Assembly (NCBI RefSeq): GCF_019175285.1
Contig: NC_056527.1
Coordinates: 111,852,799-111,916,798 of the forward strand
Origin: Sceloporus undulatus
Lineage: Eukaryota; Chordata; Lepidosauria; Squamata; Phrynosomatidae
Direction: 5' to 3'
DNA: 64,000 nt
Part shown: piece after piece, positions 36,487-47,225 of the stretch
How positions within the stretch are numbered: position 1 is the stretch's first letter
Layout: the number at the start of each line of letters is the position of its first letter
Translations under genes and position numbers: made by a program
Notes under the pieces: model-generated
Databases searched by the model: none
What the model was told of the DNA's origin: nothing
The model's input: the letters and a program-made list of their open reading frames with translations, nothing else

Positions 36487-36974
36487 ATTTTGGATCTGAC
36501 CTCTAAGGATTTGATCTGGCCATCTTAGCACTTATGCCTCAGTTTGGAGCCAGCGTGATACTTTATAAGGATCTGACCCGGTGAATAGAAGACAGGACAG
36601 GGGAAATGCACTTGTTGTCTTTTGGAACGCTTGCCTTGCATGGTTTGGGGTGGGGGGGGGGTTCTTCTTGGCTGCTTCAGCGACACTTTGGCTGTGCAGA
36701 CCGGAAAGCATTTATTGTCTTGGCTTCTCGGCTCAGGGTCAGGGTCAGCCTGCAGCTTGTGTTGGGCTGGGCCACAGGAAGGAACTGTGGAGCCTTCGGT
36801 CTACATCACCAAAGCCTTCTTTGCACCAACATTGCACAGAAGGGAGAGAGTGGCCTTATCACCCGACTGGGCCTTTTCCTGTGATGCAAGTGCAGGATGT
36901 GGTGAGGAAGAATGCACATGTGTTCGCCGTGACAGTGAATCTCAACCCAATGAATTTTGCAGAAGGATGGAGCA
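36487..36974. other. no gene supported
   Basis: Open in several plus-strand frames (up to 165 codons, the longest running on into the next SINE). None resembles a known family and none is clearly flanked by splice sites. Confidence 0.4.
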
Positions 36975-37212
36975 AAGAGAGCCAGCGTGGTGTAGTGGTT
37001 TGAGCATTGGACTAAGATCCCTGGGAGATCAGGGATCAGATCACCGCTTGGCCATGCAAAGCCTCTGGGTGACCTTGGGCAGGTCACACTCTCTCAGCCT
37101 TGGAAGAGAGCAAAGGTGAATCCTCTCTGGACAAATCCTGCCAGGAAAAGCCTTTGATAGGGTCACCTAAGGTTCAGCAGAAGTCAGAAATGTCTTGAAA
37201 GCACACACCAAT
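36975..37212 (+). mobile_element. tRNA-derived SINE with Bov-B-like tail
   Basis: AGAGAGCCAGCGTGGTGTAG, TAGTGGTTTGAGCATTGGAC, GTGACCTTGGGCAGGTCACA and CTTGAAAGCACACACC. Full length. Confidence 0.85.
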
Positions 37213-37579
37213 GGAAACAGAGAAATTCACTCCAATTCCAATGTTGTACCTCAAAGTGGAAAGCTTCAATTGCCTTGCAGGCAGGAATTCAACAGGTATA
37301 GATTACCCTTCACTATACTGACACAAAGGAAGAGTCTGCTCCTGTTTCATGATTTGCTTGTACTGGGCAATAAATGAATACTTGCTTATGTATTTTCCAA
37401 CCTGTATCTAAGTATTTCAGGATGGTGTAAGATACAGTAATACCAATTTTAACAGTGTAAAACAGGAAACATAATTAAATCGATGAAAAACATATTAAGC
37501 AATCTGAGATGTTCACACAAAATGGTTTAAAGCCAGTTAGAATGGTTCAAGACCATTTAGTTCAAGTATTAAGGCTTCT

Positions 37580-38350
37580 AGCGAAAAGTCATATTTTTCC
37601 AGTGTTGGTGCAAATCATACCTCTGTTCTTCCTTGTTAATCCATTTGGCTTCCTTGACCACACTCTGATGTTGCTTGGCCATGTTTGTCCCAGTTTGCAT
37701 CTGTGGAATGTTGGAGGGTAGAAGAGGTGTCAACATGGTCTGAGTATTGGGCTATGACTTTGGAGACCAGGTTTCGAATCACTGCTTGGCCTTGGAAACT
37801 CACTGGGTGACCTTGGACAAGTCATACACTTTCAGCCTCAGAAAAATCTGTGCCAGGTTTGCCTTAGGATTACCATTGGTCGGAAACAACTTGAAGGAAG
37901 GAACACAACAGCATTGCAGAGAAGTGCCCCTCCAACAGACTTCACTTACAGGTATATATATATGGAGACATGCTCCCTATATGTTCTCCATACATCACAT
38001 TGATGTCTACTGGTTCCTGCTTGCCATTCAGCCCAGCATCTGTTCATTCTACTTGTCCCCTTGTCTTCCCTCTTCCCATGTTCCCCCTTTGTCTTCAGTT
38101 CACTTCAGTTCCTGCAAAATCAGTCCAAAGTGCAAACATGGTTTGTGCTTAATGCTGCAGGAAGGAGAGGAGAAGAGGTGGTAGAATCTGGCCCTTTCCT
38201 GCAGCCCCTTGCAAAAGCAAACTGCTGCAGCCTCTCCTAGCTTGCTTGTTCTTCCTCGTTAAAAAAACAACAACAGCCAACTTGACCATGTTCTGTTGTT
38301 ACTTGTCCACACCTGTCTTGGTTTTCATCTGTGAAATATTGGAAGGTTTT
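37580..38350 (-). repeat. U1 repeat(s) interrupted by a SINE
   Basis: 37580-37720 and 37990-38350 both read the U1 words inverted (CCACACTCTGATGTTGCTTG; GTCTTCAGTTCACTTCAGTT; CATCTGTGAAATATTGG). A SINE sits between them. Confidence 0.5.
37722..37910 (+). mobile_element. Bov-B-tailed SINE, internally deleted
   Basis: GAAGAGGTGTCAACATGGTC to GGAAACAACTTGAAGGAAGG. Confidence 0.75.
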
Positions 38351-38817
38351 GCAGCAATTAGATGGTTAACTCCTGGGTTGGCTGGTCTCCCTGTGGCTGA
38401 TTTGGCAATATCTGCCAGCCAGTGAAAGGCTGTTCATTATTAAGGCTCATTAGCCCATGGAAGGGCAGGCAAGGGGAACTCTCTGGAGTCTCTGTGTGGG
38501 CAGAAAGGAAGCCAATTAGCCATGCTGGTAGACGGGTGATTGATGGGAATGAGGGAGCGTGGGTGGAGGGAAGGAAGGAAAGAAAGAGGCAGGGGGTTGT
38601 ACAACATAGCCACCTCCAGCACCCCACCCTCCACAGCTTCCCTTCTTCACAAACGTGTGCCTTATTTGCATGATTTATTAGAAGAAATATACCTTCCCAT
38701 AGTTCTGGGCCAGATCCGTTAGCATGTTCTTTCTTTGTTCTCCAGAGATGATCAGATGGGGATGAGATTGCTCTCCCATCCCCATCGCAATCACTCGAAA
38801 GCATTTCATAGAAGCCA
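38351..38817. other. non-repeat segment, possible conserved non-coding DNA
   Basis: No repeat family recognised. It contains homeodomain-type words in GGCTCATTAGCCCATGG and GCCAATTAGCCATG. Its function is unknown; the long minus-strand frame (38358-38804) has no recognisable domain. Confidence 0.3.
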
Positions 38818-39026
38818 CACTTATTCTGTCATTATCGTGTCATTGAAGTGGAATTGTATTAACACACACTCCTGCTAATACAAAATGACATGACAATTCC
38901 ACTTCAGTGATGGGCAATGACAGAATAAGCATGATGCTGTATGAAAATCTTTTGTGTGATAGTGGTGAATTGCAGTTCAGTGATGGGACACTGACAGGAT
39001 AAGCGTGATGGTATATGAAAATCTTT
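38818..39026. repeat. inverted plus direct repeat cluster
   Basis: Arm 38819-38857 is mirrored at 38893-38929 (CTTATTCTGTCATT versus CAATGACAGAATAAG). The unit 38893-38953 is repeated directly at 38965-39026, both ending ATGAAAATCTTTT. Confidence 0.75.
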
Positions 39027-39494
39027 TCACAATTGTCCTATAAGGACAGGAAAAAGACGGGACAAGGACATCCTTTTCCTCTTCTGATAATCTGTTTTTG
39101 CACAGCAGAGCCTAGCAAAGTTTCTGGTTTGGACTACTACTCCCAGAATCCCCAGCAACATTCTGAGAGTGCAAGAGTGAAGGGAAAGTCAGCAATACTG
39201 TGAAAATGTGGTCCTTTTTTCCATTTTAGTGAGGCTAAAGTAGCAATTGGAAATGTGGTTTTGGATGAGGCTGGGCTGGGTATCTATTGGACAGTGCCTG
39301 TGACATTGATCATGATACAGCAGCCTTTCCTCTGTCTGTATAATGTTGTGGCTTTTAAATGAAGGAATGGACTTGTACTGCAGCTCCTAGCAGTCCTGGC
39401 CAGCAGAGCCAACAGTAAGGGAACAAAGGCCCTGAAGCCCAATGATACTGAGAGGAACACATGTTCCTCACCAGTATTTTAATGCCTGCCTATG
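39027..39494. other. no feature recognised
   Basis: Holds one short CTACTCCCAGAATCC repeat fragment near 39135. Otherwise nothing. Confidence 0.4.
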
Positions 39495-39662
39495 GTCTGT
39501 GTGGTATAGTGTCTTGAGCATTGGACTATGACTTTGGAGACTAGGGTTTGAATCCCCACTCAGCCCTGGACTGGATGACCTTAGGCATGTCACACTTTCT
39601 CAGCCTTAGAGGGAGGTGACGACAACTGTCTCAACAAATTTGCCAATGGCAACAATAAAGAG
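39495..39662 (+). mobile_element. Bov-B-tailed SINE, tail decayed
   Basis: GTGGTATAGTGTCTTGAGCA, GGGTTTGAATCCCCACTCAG and CTTTCTCAGCCTTAGAGGGA. Confidence 0.75.
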
Positions 39663-40363
39663 AGGTTTTGCATAGGAGCTGGAATGGAAATGCAATGGTG
39701 GAAAACAGCTTCTTGTCAGTTTCGTTCAGCTTCAGAGTGATTCCATAAAGGAGGTGAAACTGACATGCGGCTTAATAAATCTTGATAAATCTAATCTTTA
39801 TGAAGCTCATCCATCCAGAACCTGGGGTTTGATTGCATCGTTCTAATCACACAAGGATTATTTCCTCGTATGTGAGGTCACTCCTTCAGGCAGAAATCAT
39901 CAATTAATGAGTGGCAAAGTCTAAGAAGTGGGAAAGGTTACTAGACCTTCAGCTGGTAGTAGCAATGGATACACTGCTATTCCCCCTTCTCCAATAGTTT
40001 TGGGTTTCCTTATTTTCAAATCTAAAGTTGAATAGAGGGGTGCTGGTGGCAAAAGCAATAAGACGGAAGACATGCCATGCCAGTGGGGGCTTCCATGTCA
40101 GTGGGATAGTGACTCTGTTCTAGGTTTTAGTGTGAATTTTAAAAAATTGACCAAATACAATTAGGGCAGTTGGCCTGGACTGCAGGAAAGTTGTATATCT
40201 TTTCTTTCTCTTCCACAAAGCTCCTCAAGGCTTTGGTATGAGATGAGTCCACTTAAGTGGGAATGCTCTGCCTTATTGGTTCTTAACCTTTTCTTTACTA
40301 GGGACCCCCTTTAATTATTTTATGTTGCCACAGCCTCCCAAGACTTAACTCAAGATTGAAAAC

Positions 40364-40365
<2 letters not shown>
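39663..40365. other. no gene recognised
   Basis: 40275-40340 (GGTTCTTAACCTTTTCTTTA) looks like a hAT-type MITE end. The rest is unrecognised. Confidence 0.35.
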
Positions 40366-40413
<48 letters not shown>

Positions 40414-40423
40414 NNNNNNNNNN
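40366..40423. repeat. (AAT)n array ending in an assembly gap
   Basis: About 48 bp of AAT units, then ten N at 40414-40423. The gap length is probably nominal. Confidence 0.9.
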
Positions 40424-40478
40424 CCATCACCACCATCACCTCAACACTAAACCATTAACAGTCACACCATTTGTTAAA

Positions 40479-40790
40479 CCAGTGGTTCTCAAATGGTGGG
40501 ATGGGACCCTTTGGGGGGCATGAGAGTTTCTCAAAGGGGTGCAAGACTTGGAGTCTCTGATCCCTCCTCTTCCTCCTCCTCTTCCCAAACTTTTTTACTT
40601 GTACAATTCACATATGCATTGATTTAAATAACTGAATTTACTTAAATAAAACTGCTCTCATTTGAACAATATTCTTTCTTTATAAAATGTTAAATATGAT
40701 TATACATGGCAAAGGAAAATATACATACTAAATAAAGAAAAATATTTTTGTTCATATACTATGTTGAGTATTCTGATCCCAATGCTGCCA
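40479..40790. mobile_element. hAT-like non-autonomous element, possible
   Basis: CCAGTGGTTCTCAAATGGTG followed by GGGACCCTTTGGGGGG is a typical hAT-type left end. AT-rich interior; the right end was not found. Confidence 0.4.
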
Positions 40791-40905
40791 AAATTCCTGA
40801 ATACTCCAGGAGCAGCCTGGAGTATTCTGGCCAGTGTAGACCCTTTGCCATCTTTTTATATATAATATCTCTTGATTTATCACACACATAAAACACATAG
40901 AACAT

Positions 40906-41325
40906 AGGACCTTATCGCACTCACAATTTTAAATGTTCTGGGGACTGGAGGAGGAGGCTCATGTGCGCGCGCGTCCGGCAGAAAATGGAGTTTATTGCAC
41001 ATGAAGACGTCCTCCAAGAGGCCCTGTTCTGTCCCCCGGTGTGCACCCGTTTGCGTCCAGTCATGACGGGTGCCATTTTTTGCTAACGGAAGGTAATCTG
41101 TCAGGCAAAAATCACGCCCGTCAGGACTGGACGCAAACGGGTGCGCGCTGGGGGATGGAACGGGGCCTCTTGGAGGACGTCTTCGTGTGCGATAAACTCC
41201 GTTTTCTGCCGGACGCGCACGCACATCCTCCAGTCCCCAGAACGTTTAAAATTACAGCGCTATAGAAATAAAGTTTAATAATAATAATAATAATAATAAT
41301 AAAATTGTGAGTATGATAAGGTCCC
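40906..41325. mobile_element. long CpG-rich foldback element
   Basis: GGACCTTATCGCACTCACAA at the left, TTGTGAGTATGATAAGGTCC at the right. Inner arms also pair (GACGTCCTCCAAGAGGCCC with GGCCTCTTGGAGGACGTC; TTTGCGTCCAGTC with GACTGGACGCAAA). About 420 bp; the centre is near 41080. Confidence 0.85.
41254..41300 (+). mobile_element. 47-bp retroposon tail inside the foldback
   Basis: ACAGCGCTATAGAAATAAAG then TTTAATAATAAT. AAAATT flanks both sides (41248-41253, 41301-41306), a 6-bp target duplication. Confidence 0.75.
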
Positions 41326-41449
41326 ATATTTAGTAGGAAACAATTAATCAACATGAAACATACTATATCGCTAGAAAAACATACACACACATACACAAAA
41401 CTAAAAAATACACACCAACAACACAATAAAAGGATGTTCCCAAATAACA

Positions 41450-41570
41450 TGTTGACCACCCTCTGATGTGGCTTTGCCAAAGACATGTCCTGGTTTTTAT
41501 CTGTGAAGTGCTGTAGGGTGTGAGAAACCTACATAGTTTCAGTAGGGTCGCTACACCAGGCATCTTTTAA
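41450..41570 (-). repeat. U1 repeat fragment
   Basis: CACCCTCTGATGTGGCTTTG and ATCTGTGAAGTGCTG match the inverted U1 start. Confidence 0.4.
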
Positions 41571-42107
41571 ACTCTGCCTTGAGACGAAACTGCCCAGTCT
41601 TGTGACTGTGGGGAGGGGAGGTTTTCCTTTGTGTAGGAACCCTCCAGCCTTTGTCCATTATGACTGTAACTGGTCAAACAGGATCTGCAGAACTTTGGGC
41701 CTCCTTGATACTTCCTACAATTAGGGACAAAGGCAGGCTGGGGGAGTATGTCAATGCGGAAACTTTCCCCCTGTTTCCTAGTCCTTGCTTGATGGAACAT
41801 GTATTTTGTGTTGTCTAGCTTGGATGAATCAAGGTCGGTCACAGAGGGACAAGAAGAGAAGGAATGCTGTTGTGGACAAAGGTGGAGAAGGAGGGCTGAA
41901 AGGGAATGGGACGATTATATTAGGTGGCCTCAAGGAGTCCTCCTACATTCCCAGTGGAAATATCAAGCTGGGCCGGAAGGTGAGAAGGTGGATTGAGGGT
42001 GGTTTGTTGGGGTTTTGTTTTTTTGAGAGGAGGATTCCGTTGAAGTGGGGTGGGAGTAGGGTTGCCAGATCTCAGGGCCTGAGCTGGATTTTCCAGTTTT
42101 TATAGGT
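41571..42107. other. non-repeat segment with a possible exon
   Basis: An open plus-strand frame (41823-41980) begins after TTGTCTAG and ends at AAG|GTGAGA, as an exon could. The residues (GLKESSYIPSGNIKLGRK) resemble nothing I know. Speculative. Confidence 0.2.
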
Positions 42108-42296
42108 AATCTGGTGGGAGCAAATTCTTCAGTTTTGGAGGTCTTAGCTCTGGGCAAGAGGAAAAGGTCTGTGTCCAAACCTCCAGCTCAGTAGCAGAGC
42201 AGTAATGTGCTAAAATTTTAGTGGTTTGATTGATTTGGTGTTACAACTTGCAATGACTCTGGTGCAGGGAGGGGTGTCCTGTGGATTTACTCAAGG

Positions 42297-42511
42297 TGCA
42301 TCTGCACTGTAGAAATAATGCAGTTTAACACTACTTTCAGTACTGCAGCACACTCTGATCGAATCCAGGGATCAGTGGTTTTAGGAGGTCTTTAGCCTTC
42401 TCTGCCAAAGTGGGCTGATGCCTCACAAAGCTATAAATCCAAGGATTCTTTAGAATGGCAGTTAAAGTAGCATCAAACAGTATTATTTCTACAGTGTAGA
42501 TGCACCCTTGG
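42297..42511. mobile_element. palindromic MITE (family P1)
   Basis: GTGCATCTGCACTGTAGAAA at the left and TTTCTACAGTGTAGATGCAC at the right. Full length; inserted in duplicated block A. Confidence 0.8.
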
Positions 42512-42871
42512 TTAGTTTGCAAATGGCGGGCTCTTTTTCTGCCCCAGAAAGGGTGTCATAGCCGTGGTGGCTTTTTGATGCCCTTTCAGTGCTGCATCAT
42601 CTAGATGCAGTGCCAGGGCCATGCCATGATGCAGCACGCCTTCTAGAAGGGTGTGTGGTGTCATGGTGTGAAGGGGTGGAGCCATGGTGTCCAATGTGCG
42701 GATGCTGTGCCATGGCTCTGCCTACAGGCTGGCACAAAACGCCAGTCTGTATTGCCACATTCCTACTAGACTTTATAGGTAAGAAGGAATAATGCCCTCA
42801 TTTCATCTTAACTCAGGAACAGCCCATTTAGCTAAGATTTCTGTCTTAATTTCCAAACAGCAAAATGTGTG

Positions 42872-42872
42872 T

Positions 42873-42914
<42 letters not shown>
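42872..42914. repeat. (GT)n microsatellite
   Basis: About 20 GT units. Confidence 0.9.
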
Positions 42915-42917
<3 letters not shown>

Positions 42918-43289
42918 AATGGTAATCTGTGACCAACTCATCACTAGGTTTTGTGTTCAGTGAGGTAACTCAAGGTGTCACCCCCTGCGCACTGATTTCA
43001 TCGCATACCACACCATGCAGAATCCTTAGCAATGTTTTTTGTACTAATGTTCCTCATAAAGCATAATTGCTTTATATCACTGAATGTAATGGCAATAGTT
43101 GTGACATAAACAACTAGCAAAATTAAAATTTTACCTTTACATTACAATATGAAACACACAACCTAAATGGATTTACATGTGGTTAAAGTGAAAATCTGGT
43201 AAGATATGATTGTTTAAAGAAAATTTAAAATGAACAAATTTTTAAATTCTTGAAAAATCCTTGAAAAATAAACATATATTTTTTAAAAA

Positions 43290-43478
43290 ATTCAATTCTG
43301 GAATCTCTGAAATCTCTATAGAATTCTTGGATTTGTAGTTTTGTGAGATATATAGCCTTCCTGGTCAGAGAATTCTGGTGCCCCACCAAACTACAAATCC
43401 CAGAATAGCACTGCTTTGAGCCATGGAAGTTAAAGTGGTGTTAAACTGCTTGATTTCTGCAGTGTGGCAGCAGTCCTG
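43290..43478. mobile_element. P1 MITE, left end lost
   Basis: TTGGATTTGTAGTTTTGTGA and its mirror ACTACAAATCCCAGAA; ends CTGCAGTGTGGCAGCAG, a variant end shared with 50560-50635. Confidence 0.75.
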
Positions 43479-43842
43479 GTTTACACTGATTCCTTTTAAT
43501 TGGAAAGGCCAACCATTTTGCTTGGCTTCAGTCACTGCTCTACCACTGCCCCTTACTGCTATGGTTAGTTACCACAACTGAAACACTTTAACAAATTTGT
43601 TACTCTCCAGTTGATGGAGGACGCTGCCTCATTTCCAGCGCTGAAGTAGATTCAACCATCAAGAATGGGAGGTTGGGAAGCATATGATCCTTATTTGCTT
43701 CAAGCAGCAAAATGTCTTGGCAGGGCCCAAAATGAAAGAGTTCTGCTAAAATTCAGGAGAAAGGAGAATCTTGTATTCCAACCTGCCCTGGTTACCGTCA
43801 GCTCAAAATGCAGTGTGAAGTGTTCATGTAAGCTGATCTAGA

Positions 43843-44286
43843 GTGCCTCTATACTGCAGAACTGATGCAGTTTGACACCGCTTTAACTGCTATGGCTCAG
43901 TGCTATGGAATTCTAGGATTTGTAGCTTTGTGTGATATTTAACCTTCGCTGACTGCATCTGCACTGCAGAAACAATCCAGTTTGACCCCACTTTAACTGC
44001 CATGGCTCGATGCTATGGAATTCTGGGAACTGTAGCTTTGTGAGCCGTTTAACCTTCTCTGTCAGGGAGCTCTGGTGCTGCAATAAACTACAATTCCCAG
44101 AATTCCAGGGCATTGAGCCATGGCAGTTAAAGCAAGATCAAACTGGATTATTTCTGCAGTGTGAATGCAGCCCCTGTCAGAGAGTTTAATGCCACCACAC
44201 ACTGCAAATCCCAGATTCCATAGCATTGAGCCATGGCAGCTAAAGCAAGATCAAACCACATTATTTCTGCAGTGCAGATCAGACCT
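43843..44286. mobile_element. P1 MITE split at its centre by another P1 MITE
   Basis: Outer left half 43843-43952 (ATACTGCAGAACTGATGCAG to AACCTTCGCTG) and outer right half 44173-44286 (CCTGTCAGAGAGTTTAATGC to TTTCTGCAGTGCAGATC). The inner copy fills the gap. Confidence 0.85.
43953..44172. mobile_element. inner P1 MITE, full length
   Basis: CTGCATCTGCACTGCAGAAA to TTTCTGCAGTGTGAATGCAG. Complete arms; CTG occurs on both sides of the insertion point, a possible 3-bp duplication. Confidence 0.85.
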
Positions 44287-44329
44287 GAGATGGTTGGAGA
44301 GTATGCTGCAGCCTCTTAGGTGTGTGTTC

Positions 44330-44394
44330 TTCCTTGTTAACGTTTTTTAATGTTGTAAGCCACCCTGAGTCCCAGTCTTGGGAGAAGGGTGGGA

Positions 44395-44425
<31 letters not shown>

Positions 44426-44428
44426 GTT
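44330..44428 (+). mobile_element. LINE 3' tail with (AAT)n
   Basis: TTGTAAGCCACCCTGAGTCC, GGGAGAAGGGTGGGAAATAA, then (TAA)n. Confidence 0.65.
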
Positions 44429-45044
44429 AATAGTTAATATTTTTTGCAAAATTGTTCACACTCAGATGTTGCTGGGCCAATTGCTCCCCTGTCCTATAGG
44501 TCGGGGGGGGGGGGGGGGGGGGGGGGAAGGGGAGGAGAAGGAAAAACAACACCTTGTTCTGTTACAGAATTCCCCAAGGTAGTACCTTTCCCATCAACCT
44601 CTTTCGTATATTTGTCCGGTGCCCCCTCCACTTTCTCTATTGCCTCCAGGCCAACTTCTCCAGAGTCTCCAGCCAAGAGCAGATGTCTTTGGCAGCCTGA
44701 GCTGCTCCTCTAGGACTTTCTTGGAGCTAAGAGAATAATGAGTTTGCTGGGTCTCTGCCAAGCTCCTAATGGCATTTGTGCAAATGCCTGTGTTTATGGA
44801 CTGTGCTGAGCTTATAGTGTATGTGTGTATATATATATCAGAATGGCAAGTGAGGGAACAGGCAAAGACAAAGAATTGAGCATTAGGTGAATATAAAAGT
44901 ATGGTGGGGGAGGGCTGGAACATGGAGGTGGAAGGCATGAATATGCACTGGGAACAGACACTGGGTTGACTTCTTTCCTTGTGAGACCATTCTCCAGTAG
45001 ATCTTAGACTTCTGCCACCAAGCTTCTCCCTCGACTTTGGGTGT
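44429..45044. other. no gene; poly-G run
   Basis: A G homopolymer of about 25 at 44503-44527, with (AT)n near 44830. No exon recognised. Confidence 0.45.
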
Positions 45045-45245
45045 GTGTCGTCTGCCTTGGCCCTAAGGCACGGGGATTTCTTGGCATAATTTGTTCAAGG
45101 GAGGTTCGCCAATGCTTTCCTCTGAGGCTGAGAGTATGTGACTTGCCCAAGGTTACCCAGGGGGTTTCATGGCCAAGCTGGGAATTGAACCTTGGTTTCC
45201 AGATTTAAAGTCCAACACTCACACCACCACACTACACTGCCTCTC
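45045..45245 (-). mobile_element. Bov-B-tailed SINE
   Basis: GTGTGTCGTCTGCCTTGGCC to CACCACCACACTACACTGCC. Tail end partly lost. Confidence 0.75.
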
Positions 45246-45284
45246 TGTTCCCACAACTGTCTACTATTACTACTCTAGGAATGG

Positions 45285-45522
45285 TGGTGGTTGTTGTTGT
45301 GTGCCTTCAAGTCCTTTCCAATTTATGGTGACCCTAACGCAAACCCATCATGGGCTTGTCTTGCCGAGATTTGTTCAGAGGAGGTTTGACATTGGCTTCC
45401 CCTAAAGGCTGAGAGAATGTGACTTGCCCAAGACCACCCAATGGGTTTCATGGCCGAGCAGGGAATTGAACCCTGGTCTCCAGAGTCATAGTCCAATGCT
45501 CAAACCAATACACCACACAGGA
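45285..45522 (-). mobile_element. tRNA-derived SINE with Bov-B-like tail
   Basis: GTTGTTGTGTGCCTTCAAGT to AACCAATACACCACACAGG. Full length; same orientation as its left neighbour, 40 bases away. Confidence 0.85.
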
Positions 45523-45904
45523 TCTCACTTTAGCCATCCATCAAACCACTCAGACCATCGGGGAATGGCATCACTTAAGGTTTCAGCATGAACACCATAG
45601 AGTCCTCTGGCTACATAGAGACTAGTCAATCCATGATGCTTTTTGTGGACTCAAAGGAGTTCATGACACATAAACAGATTATGATATTGGATCCTCCATG
45701 GTGTAGTGCAGCCAGGGGCCATAGGACTGAAGCCCCATGGATTTTGAGTAGCATGGATTTTGGCATCATCTGCCAGCCCCATTTCCTCAGATTCTCTCAA
45801 CTTTTGGGGTGGTGGTGGTTTGAGGGATTGGGGGCTTCTGGCAGTCTTCAAGGATCACACTTAGGGATCCCAAGTGCTTTGCCCACTCCTATTTTAAAGT
45901 ATGT

Positions 45905-46115
45905 AGAGAGATCTTGTAGCACCTTTGAGACTAACTGAAAGAAAAAAATTGTCAGCATGAGCTTTCATAGACTAATGCATCTGAGGAAGTAGACTGAAGT
46001 TTACGAAAGCTCATGTTGCCAATTTCTTTCTTTCAGTTAGTCTCAAAGGTGCTACAAGAACTCTCTATGTACTGATTCTACAGACTAACCCGGCTACATC
46101 TTTGAATTCTACTCC
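45905..46115. mobile_element. foldback element
   Basis: TTGTAGCACCTTTGAGACTA at the left and TAGTCTCAAAGGTGCTACAA at the right are exact mirror words, as are AACTGAAAGAAA and TTTCTTTCAGTT. The TACAGACTAACCCGGCTACA tail is shared with 25970. Confidence 0.8.
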
Positions 46116-46284
46116 TATTATAAAGGTTCTCATATTCGTAACTGACATTCTTGATCTCTTCTAATTTAAACAGTGCTTCTTAGGCTATCAGATGTGGTTT
46201 GGGGATGGGAAAACTATCCAGAAACATCTGACAAATGGTTGGAAAAATGTGTTTCTTGGGGGCATTCATAATCTTTTTTTTTTT

Positions 46285-46640
46285 TTTTTACTCAAGGAGA
46301 TGTGGATCACTGCGTTGATGCATATCAGGATTGTTGTTCACATTGGGTTTCTAAATCTGAGTCACATTAACCCCTGTGTTATCCACACTTTGGGATAAAA
46401 TGGAACCCCCTCCCTTCATTTGAATGATACAGAGTGATCTGAACTGATTCAAGAACTTATTCACATTGTCGATGATGCAGATCTTTCAGGAAAACTCGGG
46501 AGAAAAATAGTATCCAATAAACCAGATTAAGTGGTTTTTTGGGTAGCCTCCCCCTCAAAGTGCACCGAGTGGATTCTGGGCATGTGTGAACACCAAGGAG
46601 TCAAGCTGGATTCATCCAAGATTATTTTTGTAGTGTGAAT
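46285..46640 (+). repeat. unclassified repeat family U2
   Basis: TTGTTCACATTGGGTTTCTA, TATTCACATTGTCGATGATG, GATTAAGTGGTTTTTTGGG and GATTCATCCAAGATTATTTT. Confidence 0.5.
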
Positions 46641-46737
46641 GGGGCCGCAGGTGCCAGGAAACTCCAAAGAGGAGAATCCTGGACAAATGAGAATTGTCAT
46701 TTTCAGATTACTTTCTAAGGATATTGCTTTTCTGGGC

Positions 46738-46948
46738 TGCATCCACACAGCAAAAATAATGTACTTTGATGTCATTGTCATGGCTGAATGTGGTGGAATT
46801 CTGGGAATTGTATTTTTGTGAGATATTTAGTCTTCCCTATCAAAGACCTCTAGTGCCACAACAAGCTACAGTTCCCAGAATCCCGTAGCACTGAGCTGTG
46901 GCAGTTAAACTGGGGTCAATCTGGATTATTTCTGCCGTACAGATGCAG
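46738..46948. mobile_element. palindromic MITE (family P1)
   Basis: GCTGCATCCACACAGCAAAA at the left and TTTCTGCCGTACAGATGCAG at the right. Confidence 0.8.
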
Positions 46949-47095
46949 ACTTAGAGCCCATTTTTGAGTGATGGTGGTTCTCGTATCTATCCGAAGGCTT
47001 TTGGTTTCCTAATAGATAATGGAAACAGAAAATGTATGAGCAGTGGAACAAGTGACGTAGGTTATTCCTTTTACAACACTGCAACATTATAATGG

Positions 47096-47097
<2 letters not shown>

Positions 47098-47142
<45 letters not shown>

Positions 47143-47222
47143 TTATATACTGCCCTTCTTAGAATCAGGGCGGTGTACAACAAAAGGCATACAACATTTT
47201 TCAAACAATGCAAAAAGAACTA
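47098..47222 (-). mobile_element. LINE 3' tail with (AAT)n
   Basis: (AAT)n, then TTTATATACTGCCCTTCTTA and CAGGGCGGTGTACAAC, the reverse of an L2-like end. Confidence 0.7.
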
Positions 47223-47225
47223 TTT

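Larger units (their letters stand above)
42108..43482 (+). repeat. duplicated block, copy A
   Basis: 42108-42290, 42783-42870 and 43440-43482 match, in the same order, 50068-50250, 50372-50460 and 50560-50635. Examples are ACAACTTGCAATGACT versus GCAACTTGCAATGACT, and CCCTCATTTCATCTT in both. Later insertions separate the pieces. Confidence 0.6.

Noticed and set aside
36581-37119. Three overlapping plus-strand frames up to 165 codons
   Set aside because: The longest runs on into a SINE, and none resembles a protein family. Kept only as an unassigned segment.
36975-37212. tRNA gene
   Set aside because: A- and B-box-like words are present, but the cloverleaf is degenerate and a LINE-type tail follows; it is a SINE head.
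38358-38804. 148-codon minus-strand frame
   Set aside because: No recognisable domain or splice border; frames on the other strand are open too.
40880-41265. Frames of 74-114 codons on both strands
   Set aside because: They mirror each other because they lie in a palindromic element.
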